This document shows, piece after piece, positions 24,266 through 32,170 of a stretch of DNA of 36,625 nucleotides. Origin of the DNA: Candidatus Campbelliibacteriota bacterium (lineage in GTDB: Bacteria; Patescibacteriota; Minisyncoccia; Phycocordibacterales; UBA1006); assembly GCA_002698305.1 (NCBI GenBank), contig NZWR01000003.1, positions 74,794 to 111,418 on the forward strand. The letters are read 5' to 3'. The position numbers and the translations under genes were made by a program. Position 1 is the first letter of the stretch; each line of letters begins with the position of its first letter. The notes below the pieces were generated by a model. That model did no database searches. It was given only the letters and a program-made list of their open reading frames with translations, and was not told where the DNA came from.

Positions 24266-25066
24266 ATGTTTATAAAACCTAAAAAAATGATTGTTGCTAA
24301 TTGGAAAATGAATGTAACATCAGAAAAAGATGCTGAACGCCTTTTCCTTTCTATAAAAAATGTGGTCTCAAAACTTGAGTACACCAATATGATTTGCTGC
24401 CCTCCACATATGTATGTGAATCAGGTTGCACAACACGTAAGCAATAAAAATTACCGCGTCGGAGGACAAGATGCCTACCCAGAAGAATCAGGTTCACGAA
24501 CGGGAGAAACATCAGTATTGATGCAGAAGAATGCTGGAGCTGAATACATCATTCTTGGGCACTCGGAACGACGTCACCTAGAAACCAAACTGGATATTTC
24601 CCGAAAGGTAACGGCTGTTCTTGAGCACGGCATGATGCCAATTATCTGTGTTGGGGAAGAACAGCGTGACAAGAATTGGAAGAAAAATCTAATTCAACAA
24701 GTCCGTGATGTGTTTAATCGCGTACCAAAAAAAGAACCGGAAAATATCATTGTTGCTTACGAACCAATTTGGGCCATCAGTTCTGATAAGAAAAACCCAG
24801 CCACCTCTGCTGAATATATGGAGGCCTTAGAGGTTATTAAAAAAGAACTGCAAAAGATTTTTAAAACCGTCGCTGCAGCAAGTAAAATTCGTTTCTTATA
24901 CGGAGGCTCTCTTGATGATAAAAACATCGAAGACTTTTTGAAAAATGCCGAGGTTGATGGATTCTTGGTTGGTCGTGTATCACATGATCCACGAATTCTG
25001 ATGACCATGTTCAGACTTATCGAAGATCATGTTCAAAAAGAGCTCTTTGCACCAAAGGAAGAATAA
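24266..25066 (+). CDS. tpiA: Triosephosphate isomerase
   Basis: The start at 24266 (MFIKPKKMIVANWKMN) follows its promoter; an in-frame ATG at 24170 lies upstream of the preceding terminator. The 266-residue product has the TIM barrel hallmarks: NWKMN with the substrate Lys, ILGHSERR with the catalytic His, AYEPIWAI with the catalytic Glu, and YGGSLDDKN for phosphate binding. It interconverts dihydroxyacetone phosphate and glyceraldehyde 3-phosphate. It is followed by pgk, giving two consecutive lower-glycolysis enzymes, each with its own promoter and terminator. Lower glycolysis is among the few central pathways usually kept in CPR genomes. Confidence 0.97.
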   Translation: MFIKPKKMIVANWKMNVTSEKDAERLFLSIKNVVSKLEYTNMICCPPHMYVNQVAQHVSNKNYRVGGQDAYPEESGSRTGETSVLMQKNAGAEYIILGHSERRHLETKLDISRKVTAVLEHGMMPIICVGEEQRDKNWKKNLIQQVRDVFNRVPKKEPENIIVAYEPIWAISSDKKNPATSAEYMEALEVIKKELQKIFKTVAAASKIRFLYGGSLDDKNIEDFLKNAEVDGFLVGRVSHDPRILMTMFRLIEDHVQKELFAPKEE

Positions 25067-25080
25067 GCCTTTGGTTTTTT
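25051..25080 (+). terminator. tpiA terminator with the stop codon in its loop
   Basis: ACCAAAGG (25051-25058) pairs with CCTTTGGT (25068-25075), then T6. The TAA stop (25064-25066) lies in the loop. Confidence 0.85.
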
Positions 25081-25083
25081 CTT

Positions 25084-25092
25084 TGCTATAAT
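25084..25092 (+). promoter_or_regulatory. Extended -10 promoter of pgk
   Basis: TGC-TATAAT, perfect, then 6 bases to ATG at 25099; only a few bases separate it from the tpiA terminator T run. Confidence 0.8.
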
Positions 25093-25098
25093 CAAAGT

Positions 25099-26244
25099 AT
25101 GAACATTGTTGAACAAGTAAAAAATCGCTCTATTGCCACGGTAGATGATTTAAAAGGAAAAAAGGTAATTGTCCGCATAGATGTAAACACGTCATTAGGT
25201 GAAAATGGAACGGTTGATCCAGGGGAAGACTGGAGAATTTTAAAGTCGTACCGAACCATCGAGTATCTTCTTGAGCGCGAAGCATGCGTAATACTAATAT
25301 CACATATTGGCCGCGACCCAGAAGAATCACTTAAGCCAGTATATGAGTATATGAAAGAACATTTTACTCTTGGTTTTATTCCTCACTGGGATGCACAAGT
25401 TCTCGAGCATACTATTGAAAATATGCAGCATGGGTCTGTAGTGATGCTTGAAAATGTACGACAATTTGACGAAGAAAAGAATAACAATCTTGACTATCTT
25501 AACAATGTGATAGCGATGGCAGATTATTATGTGAATGACGCTTTCTCTGTTTCACACAGGAATCATGCCAGCGTATCAGCTATTACTGAAATGCTGCCAT
25601 CATATTTTGGCTTGCAATTTGCTGACGAGGTAACACATGTAGCTAAGGCCTTAGACCCTTCAAAAAAGAGCGTCCTTCTTCTAGGAGGAGCAAAATTTGG
25701 AACGAAAATCGATTTACTTGAAAAATTACTTCCTCAAATCGAATATGCTTTGGTTGGTGGAGCGCTTGCAAATGTTTTCCTTGATGCGCGTGGTATTGAT
25801 GTAGGTGCGTCTTTTAAAGACGATGTTGATATTAGTCACATGGTAGAAAACCCTAAAATAGTGCTCCCTATCGATGCAGTAGATCAGCACGGCGATATTA
25901 TTAGTGTGGATGAAGTACGTAAAGAGGATATGATTCTTGATATTGGCCACGCTACTGAAAAAGTATTTGAAAAAATTATTGATCAAGCAGAAATTGTTGT
26001 CTGGAATGGACCCATGGGTAAATATGAAGACGGATATGTATCAGGCTCAGTTGCTATGGCAGATGCCCTATCAAAATCAAAAGCATTTTCTGTAACCGGC
26101 GGAGGGGATACAGCAACGGTCATTCTTGAAGAAGATTTGGTAGATGATTTTGATTTTATCTCAACTGGCGGAGGGGCTATGCTTGATTTTATGGTTGATG
26201 GCACGCTACCCGCGATAGATGCATTATTAAAAAACAACAGCTAA
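25099..26244 (+). CDS. pgk: Phosphoglycerate kinase
   Basis: The 381-residue product is near normal length. Family motifs are recognisable but drifted: VRIDVNTSL (usually VRVDFNVPL), SHIGRDPEES (SHLGRPKG), MLENVRQFDEEKNN (LLENLRFxxGEE) and YYVNDAFSVSHRNHAS. Others are GGAKFGTKIDLL, WNGPMGKYE, TGGGDTATVI and STGGGAMLDFM. The nucleotide-binding C-terminal motifs are intact, so activity is expected: transfer of phosphate from 1,3-bisphosphoglycerate to ADP. The drift in the substrate-side N-terminal domain is notable but in keeping with fast-evolving CPR proteins. Confidence 0.95.
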   Translation: MNIVEQVKNRSIATVDDLKGKKVIVRIDVNTSLGENGTVDPGEDWRILKSYRTIEYLLEREACVILISHIGRDPEESLKPVYEYMKEHFTLGFIPHWDAQVLEHTIENMQHGSVVMLENVRQFDEEKNNNLDYLNNVIAMADYYVNDAFSVSHRNHASVSAITEMLPSYFGLQFADEVTHVAKALDPSKKSVLLLGGAKFGTKIDLLEKLLPQIEYALVGGALANVFLDARGIDVGASFKDDVDISHMVENPKIVLPIDAVDQHGDIISVDEVRKEDMILDIGHATEKVFEKIIDQAEIVVWNGPMGKYEDGYVSGSVAMADALSKSKAFSVTGGGDTATVILEEDLVDDFDFISTGGGAMLDFMVDGTLPAIDALLKNNS

Positions 26245-26257
26245 GCTGGTGTTTTTT
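26230..26257. terminator. pgk terminator with the stop codon as loop, shared with rnhA
   Basis: AAAACAACAGC and GCTGGTGTTTT arms (one mismatch) flank the pgk TAA (26242-26244). Its 3' arm touches the rnhA stop on the other strand, so it may stop both transcripts. Confidence 0.75.
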
Positions 26258-26987
26258 ATTGCTCAATACCCCATTCTTTGAGAATCTCTTGTTCATGGTC
26301 AGCTGAGAGGGCTTTTTTAAATTTTGCATTATTTCCTTTTACTCGTGCCTCACATTCTGCCCAAGAACTATGTTTTTGAAGCTCTCCATCTATGAGCGAA
26401 AGGTATGAATAGGCTTTTCCAGAAGATGATTTCTTCGATGCTTTTAATTGTTCCGACATATCTGGAACAGAGAGAACATTACCGTGGGGATACTGTGAAA
26501 GTCGCCCGCGATAGAGTGAAACATTTGTTCCTTCGGCAAGCTCGCGTGCAATATCATCAACACGTTCGTTTCCAGGAACCCCAACATGACCGCGGACATG
26601 TTCCCAGGTAATGCTTTCTTTTCCACGTTTTTCAATTAATTCATACAGCTGCTCCCACAGAGCTTTATTTTTAACAGGTTCTTTTTGTGCTGTAATCCAT
26701 CCGTTCTTTTTCCATCCATACATCCATTTGGTGCATCCATTGATAGCGTACTGGGAATCTGTGTAGAGAGTAATAGGTTCGGTGTTCATTTCAGCATAGC
26801 TCAAGGCCGATACAATAGCAGCAAGCTCCATTTCATTATTGGTTGTTTGTAGTTTGGTACCGCCAAGCTCAATCACCTCATCAAGCTCTTGATAGACAAT
26901 AAGCGCTCCCCAACCACCTGGACCAGGATTTCCGAGCGATGATCCATCAGTAAAAATAATAAGTCTTTTTTCTGGAGTAGTATTCAT
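26256..26987 (-). CDS. rnhA: Ribonuclease HI with C-terminal hybrid-binding-like domain
   Basis: The 243-residue product has a type 1 RNase H domain at about 8-160. Catalytic residues are visible: FTDGSSLGNPGPGG (first Asp), NNEMELAAI (Glu), YTDSQYAI (second Asp), HVRGHVGVPGNERVDDIA (His and last Asp). It removes RNA from RNA-DNA hybrids. Residues about 190-243 (YSYLSLIDGELQKHSSWAEC, KFKKAL) resemble the hybrid-binding/viroplasmin-like fold. That fold normally sits at the N-terminus of eukaryotic RNase H1; here it is C-terminal. The promoter gives ATG at +1 and is divergent from the pilin gene. Confidence 0.93.
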   Translation of the reverse strand: MNTTPEKRLIIFTDGSSLGNPGPGGWGALIVYQELDEVIELGGTKLQTTNNEMELAAIVSALSYAEMNTEPITLYTDSQYAINGCTKWMYGWKKNGWITAQKEPVKNKALWEQLYELIEKRGKESITWEHVRGHVGVPGNERVDDIARELAEGTNVSLYRGRLSQYPHGNVLSVPDMSEQLKASKKSSSGKAYSYLSLIDGELQKHSSWAECEARVKGNNAKFKKALSADHEQEILKEWGIEQ

Positions 26988-26993
26988 ATAAAA

Positions 26994-27002
26994 ATTGTAA
27001 CA
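26994..27002 (-). promoter_or_regulatory. Extended -10 promoter of rnhA
   Basis: Minus strand TGT-TACAAT, then 6 bases to the ATG at 26987; predicted leaderless. Confidence 0.7.
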
Positions 27003-27042
27003 TAGAAATGAATGTCATATTTCTACAGGTACCTATCATATC

Positions 27043-27051
27043 TGATACAAT
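27043..27051 (+). promoter_or_regulatory. Extended -10 promoter of pilin 2
   Basis: TGA-TACAAT, then 6 bases to ATG at 27058; divergent from rnhA, about 40 bp apart. Confidence 0.7.
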
Positions 27052-27057
27052 AGATAT

Positions 27058-27540
27058 ATGAAAAAAGGATTTACGCTTATAGAACTGCTTGTAGTGATTT
27101 CAATCATTGGTGTTCTCTCATCAACAATTTTAGGCTCACTGAGTGATGCTCGTTCTCAGGCTCGCGATGCACGAAGATTACAAGATGTTCGAAGTATCAA
27201 AACGGCACTCGAGGTATACTATGCCAACAACGGACAATATCCTGCTACTAGTTGGCAATATAGCCATACATCCAGTTGGGATAATTTAACGACGCTTTTA
27301 GGTGGATCTCTTCCAGTTGATCCTATTAATGAAGCGGCAACCACTTCATCAGGAGCTTATAGTTATTCATATTTTGCGCATCCAAGCCCTGATTACTGTG
27401 AAGGTCAGGCATATATGCTGCTCTATAACTTAGAAAATTCAATAGGAAACGACCCAGATGATGGTGTAACCTTTTGTAACGGCAGCACTTTTGCTTATGG
27501 AAATGTATTCGTAACAGGAGTATCACCTGCTGAAAACTAA
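27058..27540 (+). CDS. Type IV pilin-like prepilin 2
   Basis: The 160-residue protein starts MKKG then FTLIELLVVISIIGVLSS, a prepilin peptidase site with Glu5. SDARSQARDARRLQDVRSIKTALEVYYANNGQYP follows as the amphipathic helix, ending in the NG-x-YP motif of type II pseudopilins/minor pilins. The globular part is Ser/Tyr rich with two Cys (DYCEGQ; TFCNGS) that may form a disulfide. It is a monocistronic gene, related to the 4446 prepilin but shorter. Confidence 0.93.
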   Translation: MKKGFTLIELLVVISIIGVLSSTILGSLSDARSQARDARRLQDVRSIKTALEVYYANNGQYPATSWQYSHTSSWDNLTTLLGGSLPVDPINEAATTSSGAYSYSYFAHPSPDYCEGQAYMLLYNLENSIGNDPDDGVTFCNGSTFAYGNVFVTGVSPAEN

Positions 27541-27570
27541 TAGGTTGCATCTGTGCAAACATGGGTATAA

Positions 27571-27599
27571 AAAAAGACCAGATTTCACTGGTCTTTGTG
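27571..27599. terminator. Bidirectional terminator between pilin 2 and the 27616 gene
   Basis: AAAGACCAG and CTGGTCTTT arms with an A-rich run on the left and a T-rich run on the right; strongest for the minus-strand gene. Confidence 0.85.
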
Positions 27600-27615
27600 T
27601 TTGAATTCTTCTTGC

Positions 27616-28074
27616 TTACGCAACAAGAATCTTTACTCGATTCCGGCGGTAGCCACGTTTTTCGTTGAATTTACCTTTATAAATCATACGAATAGGACTT
27701 ACGACAATTGGGTCAATTACCTCAACACGCTTGCTCTGTTCATAGAAAGCTTCAGGTTCTTCTGCCACCTCTCCCCACTCTTCCTGGTAAGCTTGTAGCT
27801 GAAGTTTGTCTAAGAAATCTTTATTAAAGTTCGGTATTTCTACAGGTGATAGTCGTATACCTGCACGCAGAGGGTGCTGAAAAGTATCAAGAGCTTGTGT
27901 CTGATAATCACCGCAGTACTCATCACAGCAAAATTCTTCATCAACGCCATCAAAATCAAGGCAATACTCAAAGTGATTTTTCCGTACACGGTCATTCTCA
28001 AACGGATCACTGTTTTCAATCATTTGACCTGGGAATAACTCGTTTAATTCGTGGGTGGTAAGTTGAATACTCAT
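27616..28074 (-). CDS. Conserved-looking small protein, unknown
   Basis: I do not recognise this 152-residue protein. It is acidic in the first half, with four Cys in a short stretch (EYCLDFDGVDEEFCCDEYCG, about 36-55) that could bind a metal. The second half is mixed and ends in a basic tail (YKGKFNEKRGYRRNRVKILV). No signal peptide or membrane segment is seen. It has its own promoter and terminator and lies beyond the end of recA. Confidence 0.75.
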   Translation of the reverse strand: MSIQLTTHELNELFPGQMIENSDPFENDRVRKNHFEYCLDFDGVDEEFCCDEYCGDYQTQALDTFQHPLRAGIRLSPVEIPNFNKDFLDKLQLQAYQEEWGEVAEEPEAFYEQSKRVEVIDPIVVSPIRMIYKGKFNEKRGYRRNRVKILVA

Positions 28075-28102
28075 AATGATATATTTTAAAATTGTTTTTA
28101 TT

Positions 28103-28111
28103 ATTATAACA
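28103..28111 (-). promoter_or_regulatory. Extended -10 promoter of the 27616-28074 gene
   Basis: Minus strand TGT-TATAAT; gives a leader of about 22 AT-rich bases without a Shine-Dalgarno sequence. Confidence 0.7.
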
Positions 28112-28118
28112 CAAAAAA

Positions 28119-28146
28119 ATAAAAGTCAAACGACTTTTATTTTTTA
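28119..28146. terminator. recA terminator (bidirectional type)
   Basis: ATAAAAGTC (28119-28127) and GACTTTTAT (28132-28140) around AAAC; poly-T on either strand. It ends the ftsK-recA operon. Confidence 0.88.
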
Positions 28147-29228
28147 TCTTCTTTCATTGCTTTTCTAATTTCTTTTTCAAGTTGGTTCATGATTTTAGTT
28201 TCACTTTCAAGCTTCTTTCGTGCTGCATCATATCCGCGTCCAAGCTTCATTTCCTCGTCAAGTTTTGATCCTTCAGCTGGCAGATATGTGTATGAGGCTC
28301 CTGCTTTTTTGATCAGGCCAAATTTTTCTCCAAGAGCCAGAAGCTCTCCGTTTTTGGCGATTCCTTCTCCGTAAATAATATCGAATTCAGTTTTCCTAAA
28401 TGGTGCAGCTACTTTGTTTTTTGCTACTTTTACGCGCGTACGTGATCCGACAACCTCATCTCCTTTTTTGATTTGTGCAATCCGGCGAATATCAAGTCGT
28501 ACCGATGAGTAGAATTTCAATGCTTTTCCTCCTGGGGTTGTTTCTGGTGATCCAAACATTACTCCAATTTTCATACGGATTTGGTTAATAAAGATAACTG
28601 TGGTGTTTGATTTTGCTACCAGAGCTGTTAGTTTACGCAGAGCTTGTGACATCAAACGTGCTTGTTTTCCAACATGGTGTGCACCCATATCACCTTCAAT
28701 TTCATCTTTTGGCGTCAGTGCGGCTACCGAGTCAATGACTACAACCCCAACATTTCCCGAGCGAACCAATGAATCAACAATCTCAAGAGCTTGTTCACCG
28801 GTATCTGGTTGTGATACTAAGAGTTGATCAGTCTTCACACCAATTGCCTTTGCATAGACTGGGTCAAGAGCGTGCTCTGCATCAATAAAGGCGCAGACAT
28901 CACCTTTCTTTTGGGCTTCTGCTACAACATGCAAGGTCAGCGTTGTTTTACCTGATGATTCAGGTCCATAAATTTCGATAATTCGTCCGCGTGGAATTCC
29001 TCCAACACCAAGCGCATCATCAAGACCAATTGATCCGGTAGAGATGGCAGCAACATCTACTTTTGGTGCATCTCCTAGTTTAATGATTGATCCTTCACCA
29101 AATTTAGTTTGGATAAGATCAACCGTTTGAGCAAGCTGATCTTCTTTCTCTTGTTTTTTAATTTGAGCTTCGCTTGGCTTTTTAGCTTTTTTCGTTTTTG
29201 TTTCTTTTTCGTCTTTCTTTGCTGGCAT
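28137..29228 (-). CDS. recA: Recombinase A
   Basis: The 363-residue product has a Lys-rich N-terminal extension of about 25 residues before the canonical start. Walker A is GPESSGKT (about 88-95), then FIDAEHALD with the catalytic Glu. [13 protein letters not shown] is Walker B, and [20 protein letters not shown] and [16 protein letters not shown] cover the DNA-binding loops. [18 protein letters not shown] and a basic, shortened C-terminal domain follow. RecA forms the strand-exchange filament; with UvrD and ComM it covers recombination. It lies 8 bases after the small membrane protein gene in the ftsK operon. I see no LexA-type operator, and no lexA is in the window. Confidence 0.98.
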   Translation of the reverse strand: MPAKKDEKETKTKKAKKPSEAQIKKQEKEDQLAQTVDLIQTKFGEGSIIKLGDAPKVDVAAISTGSIGLDDALGVGGIPRGRIIEIYGPESSGKTTLTLHVVAEAQKKGDVCAFIDAEHALDPVYAKAIGVKTDQLLVSQPDTGEQALEIVDSLVRSGNVGVVVIDSVAALTPKDEIEGDMGAHHVGKQARLMSQALRKLTALVAKSNTTVIFINQIRMKIGVMFGSPETTPGGKALKFYSSVRLDIRRIAQIKKGDEVVGSRTRVKVAKNKVAAPFRKTEFDIIYGEGIAKNGELLALGEKFGLIKKAGASYTYLPAEGSKLDEEMKLGRGYDAARKKLESETKIMNQLEKEIRKAMKEDKK

Positions 29229-29236
29229 GATGTGTG

Positions 29237-29671
29237 TTAATTTAGATTTGGTAATAATAGTTCTTCGTCTGGTGATTCTTCGACTTGGGATTGCTGGGCT
29301 TCATCCAGCGTTGTGAAGTAGTCAGGAGCTTCGGCTACCGATACAAGGGTGTACGAATATTCTCGTGAACTGCCGAATGAATCTTCAAGTCGTACTCTAA
29401 TTATAGTATGACCAGGGGCAAGAGCAATGGTATGCCTAAACTGCGAATCATCTTTGATGACAATCGGGTATCCGTTAATGCTTATGTGCTGGGTGTTTTT
29501 AACTCTTCCTACAATAGTTTTAGACATGTTGTCACTATACTCATAGTCTTGAATGTTTATATCAGTTAAGAGTGGCCCATCAATGATGCCGCTGAATCTG
29601 TTATAGGCAAAGAGGAGAATACCGAGACCAAGGAGGATACCGAGGGTACTGATAATAATTTTTCTCATCAT
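29237..29671 (-). CDS. Small membrane-anchored protein between ftsK and recA
   Basis: The 144-residue protein has an N-terminal membrane anchor (about 5-24, [20 protein letters not shown]). A compact extracytoplasmic beta domain (about 30-110, [40 protein letters not shown]) resembles PEGA/glucodextranase-B type Ig-like folds, and an acidic tail follows. Its first ATG overlaps the ftsK stop (ATGATGA), so translation is probably coupled. The gene order ftsK–this protein–recA suggests a link to division or chromosome segregation, but function is unknown. Confidence 0.85.
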   Translation of the reverse strand: MMRKIIISTLGILLGLGILLFAYNRFSGIIDGPLLTDINIQDYEYSDNMSKTIVGRVKNTQHISINGYPIVIKDDSQFRHTIALAPGHTIIRVRLEDSFGSSREYSYTLVSVAEAPDYFTTLDEAQQSQVEESPDEELLLPNLN

Positions 29672-31926
29672 ACCTCTACGGATCCGTCAGTATCGATATC
29701 TTCTGGATCAGCAGCCAGGTCCTCGGCCTTTTGGTGCACGTCTCGGGGTTTTGATCCGTTTTGTGGACCGATAATTCCCCGCTCTTCAAGAAGGTCAATA
29801 ATCCGAGCAGCTCGGCTATAGCCAATTGATAATCTACGTTGAAGGTACGAAGTAGAAGCCTTCTGACTTTGAACAACAACAGCGATAGCTTCGTCTACCA
29901 TCGGGTCTTCGTCGTCATCACTGGAAAGCGTAATACCTCCAGTACCATCTTCGACGCTGTCATCAGAGATGCTAATCGTATCTTCTAGTTCGTATTTATA
30001 GTTTTTCTTGATGTAATCAACAACACTTTTCACTTCTTGTTCTGATACAAACGGACACTGAATACGGATAGGTTCATTTGCACCTTCTCCTTTATAGAGC
30101 ATGTCTCCATAGCCAAGCAGTTTTTCAGCTCCGCGGCCATCGAGAATCGTTCGCGAATCAACTTGTGAAGCTACCTTAAGCGCAAGACGTGATGGTACGT
30201 TTGCCTTAATCAGTCCGGTAATAACATTTACCGATGGACGCTGGGTCGCAAGCATCAGGTGAATACCAACTGCACGGGACATTTGTGCAAGTCGCACAAT
30301 AGAGGCCTCAAGTTCACGCGGGTATGAGCTCATAATATCTGATAGCTCATCAATAATGACAACAATATATGGCATCTTTTCTGGAAGCTCTCCTGATTGT
30401 TCTTCAATTTCTTCAGGGGACAGTCCTTTATAGGCAGGGCCAACAATGCTTTTATGGTACGAACTGATGTCACGTACGGCTTGTTTTTGCAGAACATCGT
30501 AGCGCCTTTCCATTTCTTTGACTGCCCATTTTAACGAGAGAACCGCTTTTTTAGGATCAGTAATAACGGGCGTTAGCAGGTGAGGGATTTTTTTATACAA
30601 GGTCATCTCAACCCGCTTCGGGTCAATCATAATAAACCGCAACATGTCTGGCCCATTTTTGTAGAGCAGCGACATAATAATATTATGAATGGTTACAGAT
30701 TTACCAGCACCGGTAGCTCCAGCAATTAGGGCATGCGGCATTTTACCAATGTTTGCGAAATGTGATTTTCCAGATACTCCTTTTCCAAGTGATACCAATA
30801 ATGGTTTTGATGCATCATTAAAGGTATCTTCTGCAAGCAGGGTACCAAGACCAATCGTTGATTTCTTACTATTGGGTACTTCAATCCCGACCAGTGATCG
30901 TCCTGGGATTGGTGCCTCGATTCGAATTGATTTAGCAGCAAGTGCTAGAGCAAGCTCGTTCTGCAGGCTTGCAATCTTGGATAAACGTACGCCTTGGGCA
31001 GGCTTCATGGCGTACCGCGTTACGGTTGGCCCGATTGAGATTTCATCCATTTCTACTTCAATACCAAAGTTTGAAAGGGTTCGCTTGATAAGGTTTGCAT
31101 TTGCTTTGATATCACCGGTTGATGGTTTCCCTGAACTCTTTCCAAGAAGTGAAAGTGGGGGAACGGTATACGATGATGCAAAGACTGCCTGAGAATCAAT
31201 CGCAATATCGTCATCTTCAGATTGAGATTTTTTCTTTTTCTTTGTAGCTTTCTTTGTTTCCGCAGGTTCTTCTATTGCTTCGGTGTGCGTGTCGTGTTGG
31301 GCGCTTTCAAGAGCCTTACTCACTTCTTCATTAATCCGATCAACTTCCTCTTGGTGAGCTGCTCGTTCTTCCATCCGTTCCTCGATGGTATCTTTAACTT
31401 TCTTCAGTGAAGAGAGTTTAGGATCAAAAATAATAAATGAAAGAATACCAATCAATCCAAACAAAAGAATGAGAGAAAAGTACACATCAAATCCCGCAAC
31501 CAAGTTTGAGCCAATCATTTTCCCTATGATTCCCGATGCATCAAGTTCAGCTCCAGATCCTAAAATATCAATAATCCCCAAGATGCCGAGGAATACCCCA
31601 AGAAAAGCAAAACGATCTTTCAATGAAGTATCAATTTTCTTAAATCCACGGTAGGAAAAGAAAAGACACAGTCCAATCAATGCAATATAGCCAAAGCCAA
31701 AGAGACTCCAAATAACGGTACCGAAAATAAAGTCACCAATCGTTCCTGCATATGATGCGGCACTCATACCAATGAATAACGCAAAGAGGAGGTACATGAT
31801 ACCTGCTACATATCTGTTTTTTGGTTCATACGACATGTCACGGAATGAGAACTTTTTCTCTACCGATGGTCGTTTCTTTTTGCTTGCGCGCACTATTTTT
31901 TTCTTTGTTGATTTCTTTCTTGCCAT
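29668..31926 (-). CDS. ftsK: FtsK/SpoIIIE DNA translocase
   Basis: The start MARKKSTKKK at 31926 is chosen because an AGGAGG Shine-Dalgarno sequence sits 8 bases upstream, and the longer frame to 32073 would read through the promoter. The 752-residue product has four predicted membrane helices (about 40-190), then a charged Lys/Glu linker. The RecA-like motor has Walker A GATGAGKS, MIDPKRVEMTLY, IDELSDIM (Walker B), LMLATQRPSVNVITGLIKANVPSR and LGYGDMLY. A C-terminal gamma winged helix reads KASTSYLQRRLSIGYSRAARI. FtsK pumps DNA at the septum and couples segregation with division. It is first in a three-gene operon with the small membrane protein and recA. Confidence 0.97.
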   Translation of the reverse strand: MARKKSTKKKIVRASKKKRPSVEKKFSFRDMSYEPKNRYVAGIMYLLFALFIGMSAASYAGTIGDFIFGTVIWSLFGFGYIALIGLCLFFSYRGFKKIDTSLKDRFAFLGVFLGILGIIDILGSGAELDASGIIGKMIGSNLVAGFDVYFSLILLFGLIGILSFIIFDPKLSSLKKVKDTIEERMEERAAHQEEVDRINEEVSKALESAQHDTHTEAIEEPAETKKATKKKKKSQSEDDDIAIDSQAVFASSYTVPPLSLLGKSSGKPSTGDIKANANLIKRTLSNFGIEVEMDEISIGPTVTRYAMKPAQGVRLSKIASLQNELALALAAKSIRIEAPIPGRSLVGIEVPNSKKSTIGLGTLLAEDTFNDASKPLLVSLGKGVSGKSHFANIGKMPHALIAGATGAGKSVTIHNIIMSLLYKNGPDMLRFIMIDPKRVEMTLYKKIPHLLTPVITDPKKAVLSLKWAVKEMERRYDVLQKQAVRDISSYHKSIVGPAYKGLSPEEIEEQSGELPEKMPYIVVIIDELSDIMSSYPRELEASIVRLAQMSRAVGIHLMLATQRPSVNVITGLIKANVPSRLALKVASQVDSRTILDGRGAEKLLGYGDMLYKGEGANEPIRIQCPFVSEQEVKSVVDYIKKNYKYELEDTISISDDSVEDGTGGITLSSDDDEDPMVDEAIAVVVQSQKASTSYLQRRLSIGYSRAARIIDLLEERGIIGPQNGSKPRDVHQKAEDLAADPEDIDTDGSVEV

Positions 31927-31933
31927 AGTTATT

Positions 31934-31962
31934 TCCTCCTTAAATATACTAGTATCATACCA
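31934..31962 (-). promoter_or_regulatory. ftsK promoter and Shine-Dalgarno leader
   Basis: Minus strand TGG-TATGAT (31954-31962), then a leader of roughly 20 bases with AAGGAGG placed 8 bases before the ATG. This is the only clear Shine-Dalgarno sequence in the window. Confidence 0.75.
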
Positions 31963-32099
31963 TATATAGGTATAAGCCCTTTTTCTTCTACGGGGTGCAA
32001 TCGCGCAACCATAATCAAAAAAAACGATTGTACATATATATAGTAAAAATAGTAAGAAATACACCCCTTTCAAATCTCAAGGTCATATCATAGAGAATG

Positions 32100-32127
32100 T
32101 TGACAGATTCAATATGATAAATATAAT
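32100..32127 (+). promoter_or_regulatory. Full consensus promoter of the 32171 gene
   Basis: TTGACA (32100-32105), 16-bp spacer, TATAAT (32122-32127); +1 near 32134. It lies downstream of the in-frame ATG at 32114, which rules that start out for this transcript. Confidence 0.8.
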
Positions 32128-32170
32128 AAAAGACATAGAAACGTTTTTAAAACGTATACTAAAAGACAAT

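Noticed and set aside
31927-32073. Longer N-terminus for FtsK
   Set aside because: A strong Shine-Dalgarno sequence and a promoter lie inside it, directly before ATG 31926.
32114-32170. ATG at 32114 for the winged-helix protein
   Set aside because: It lies between the -35 and -10 elements of the consensus promoter, upstream of the predicted +1.
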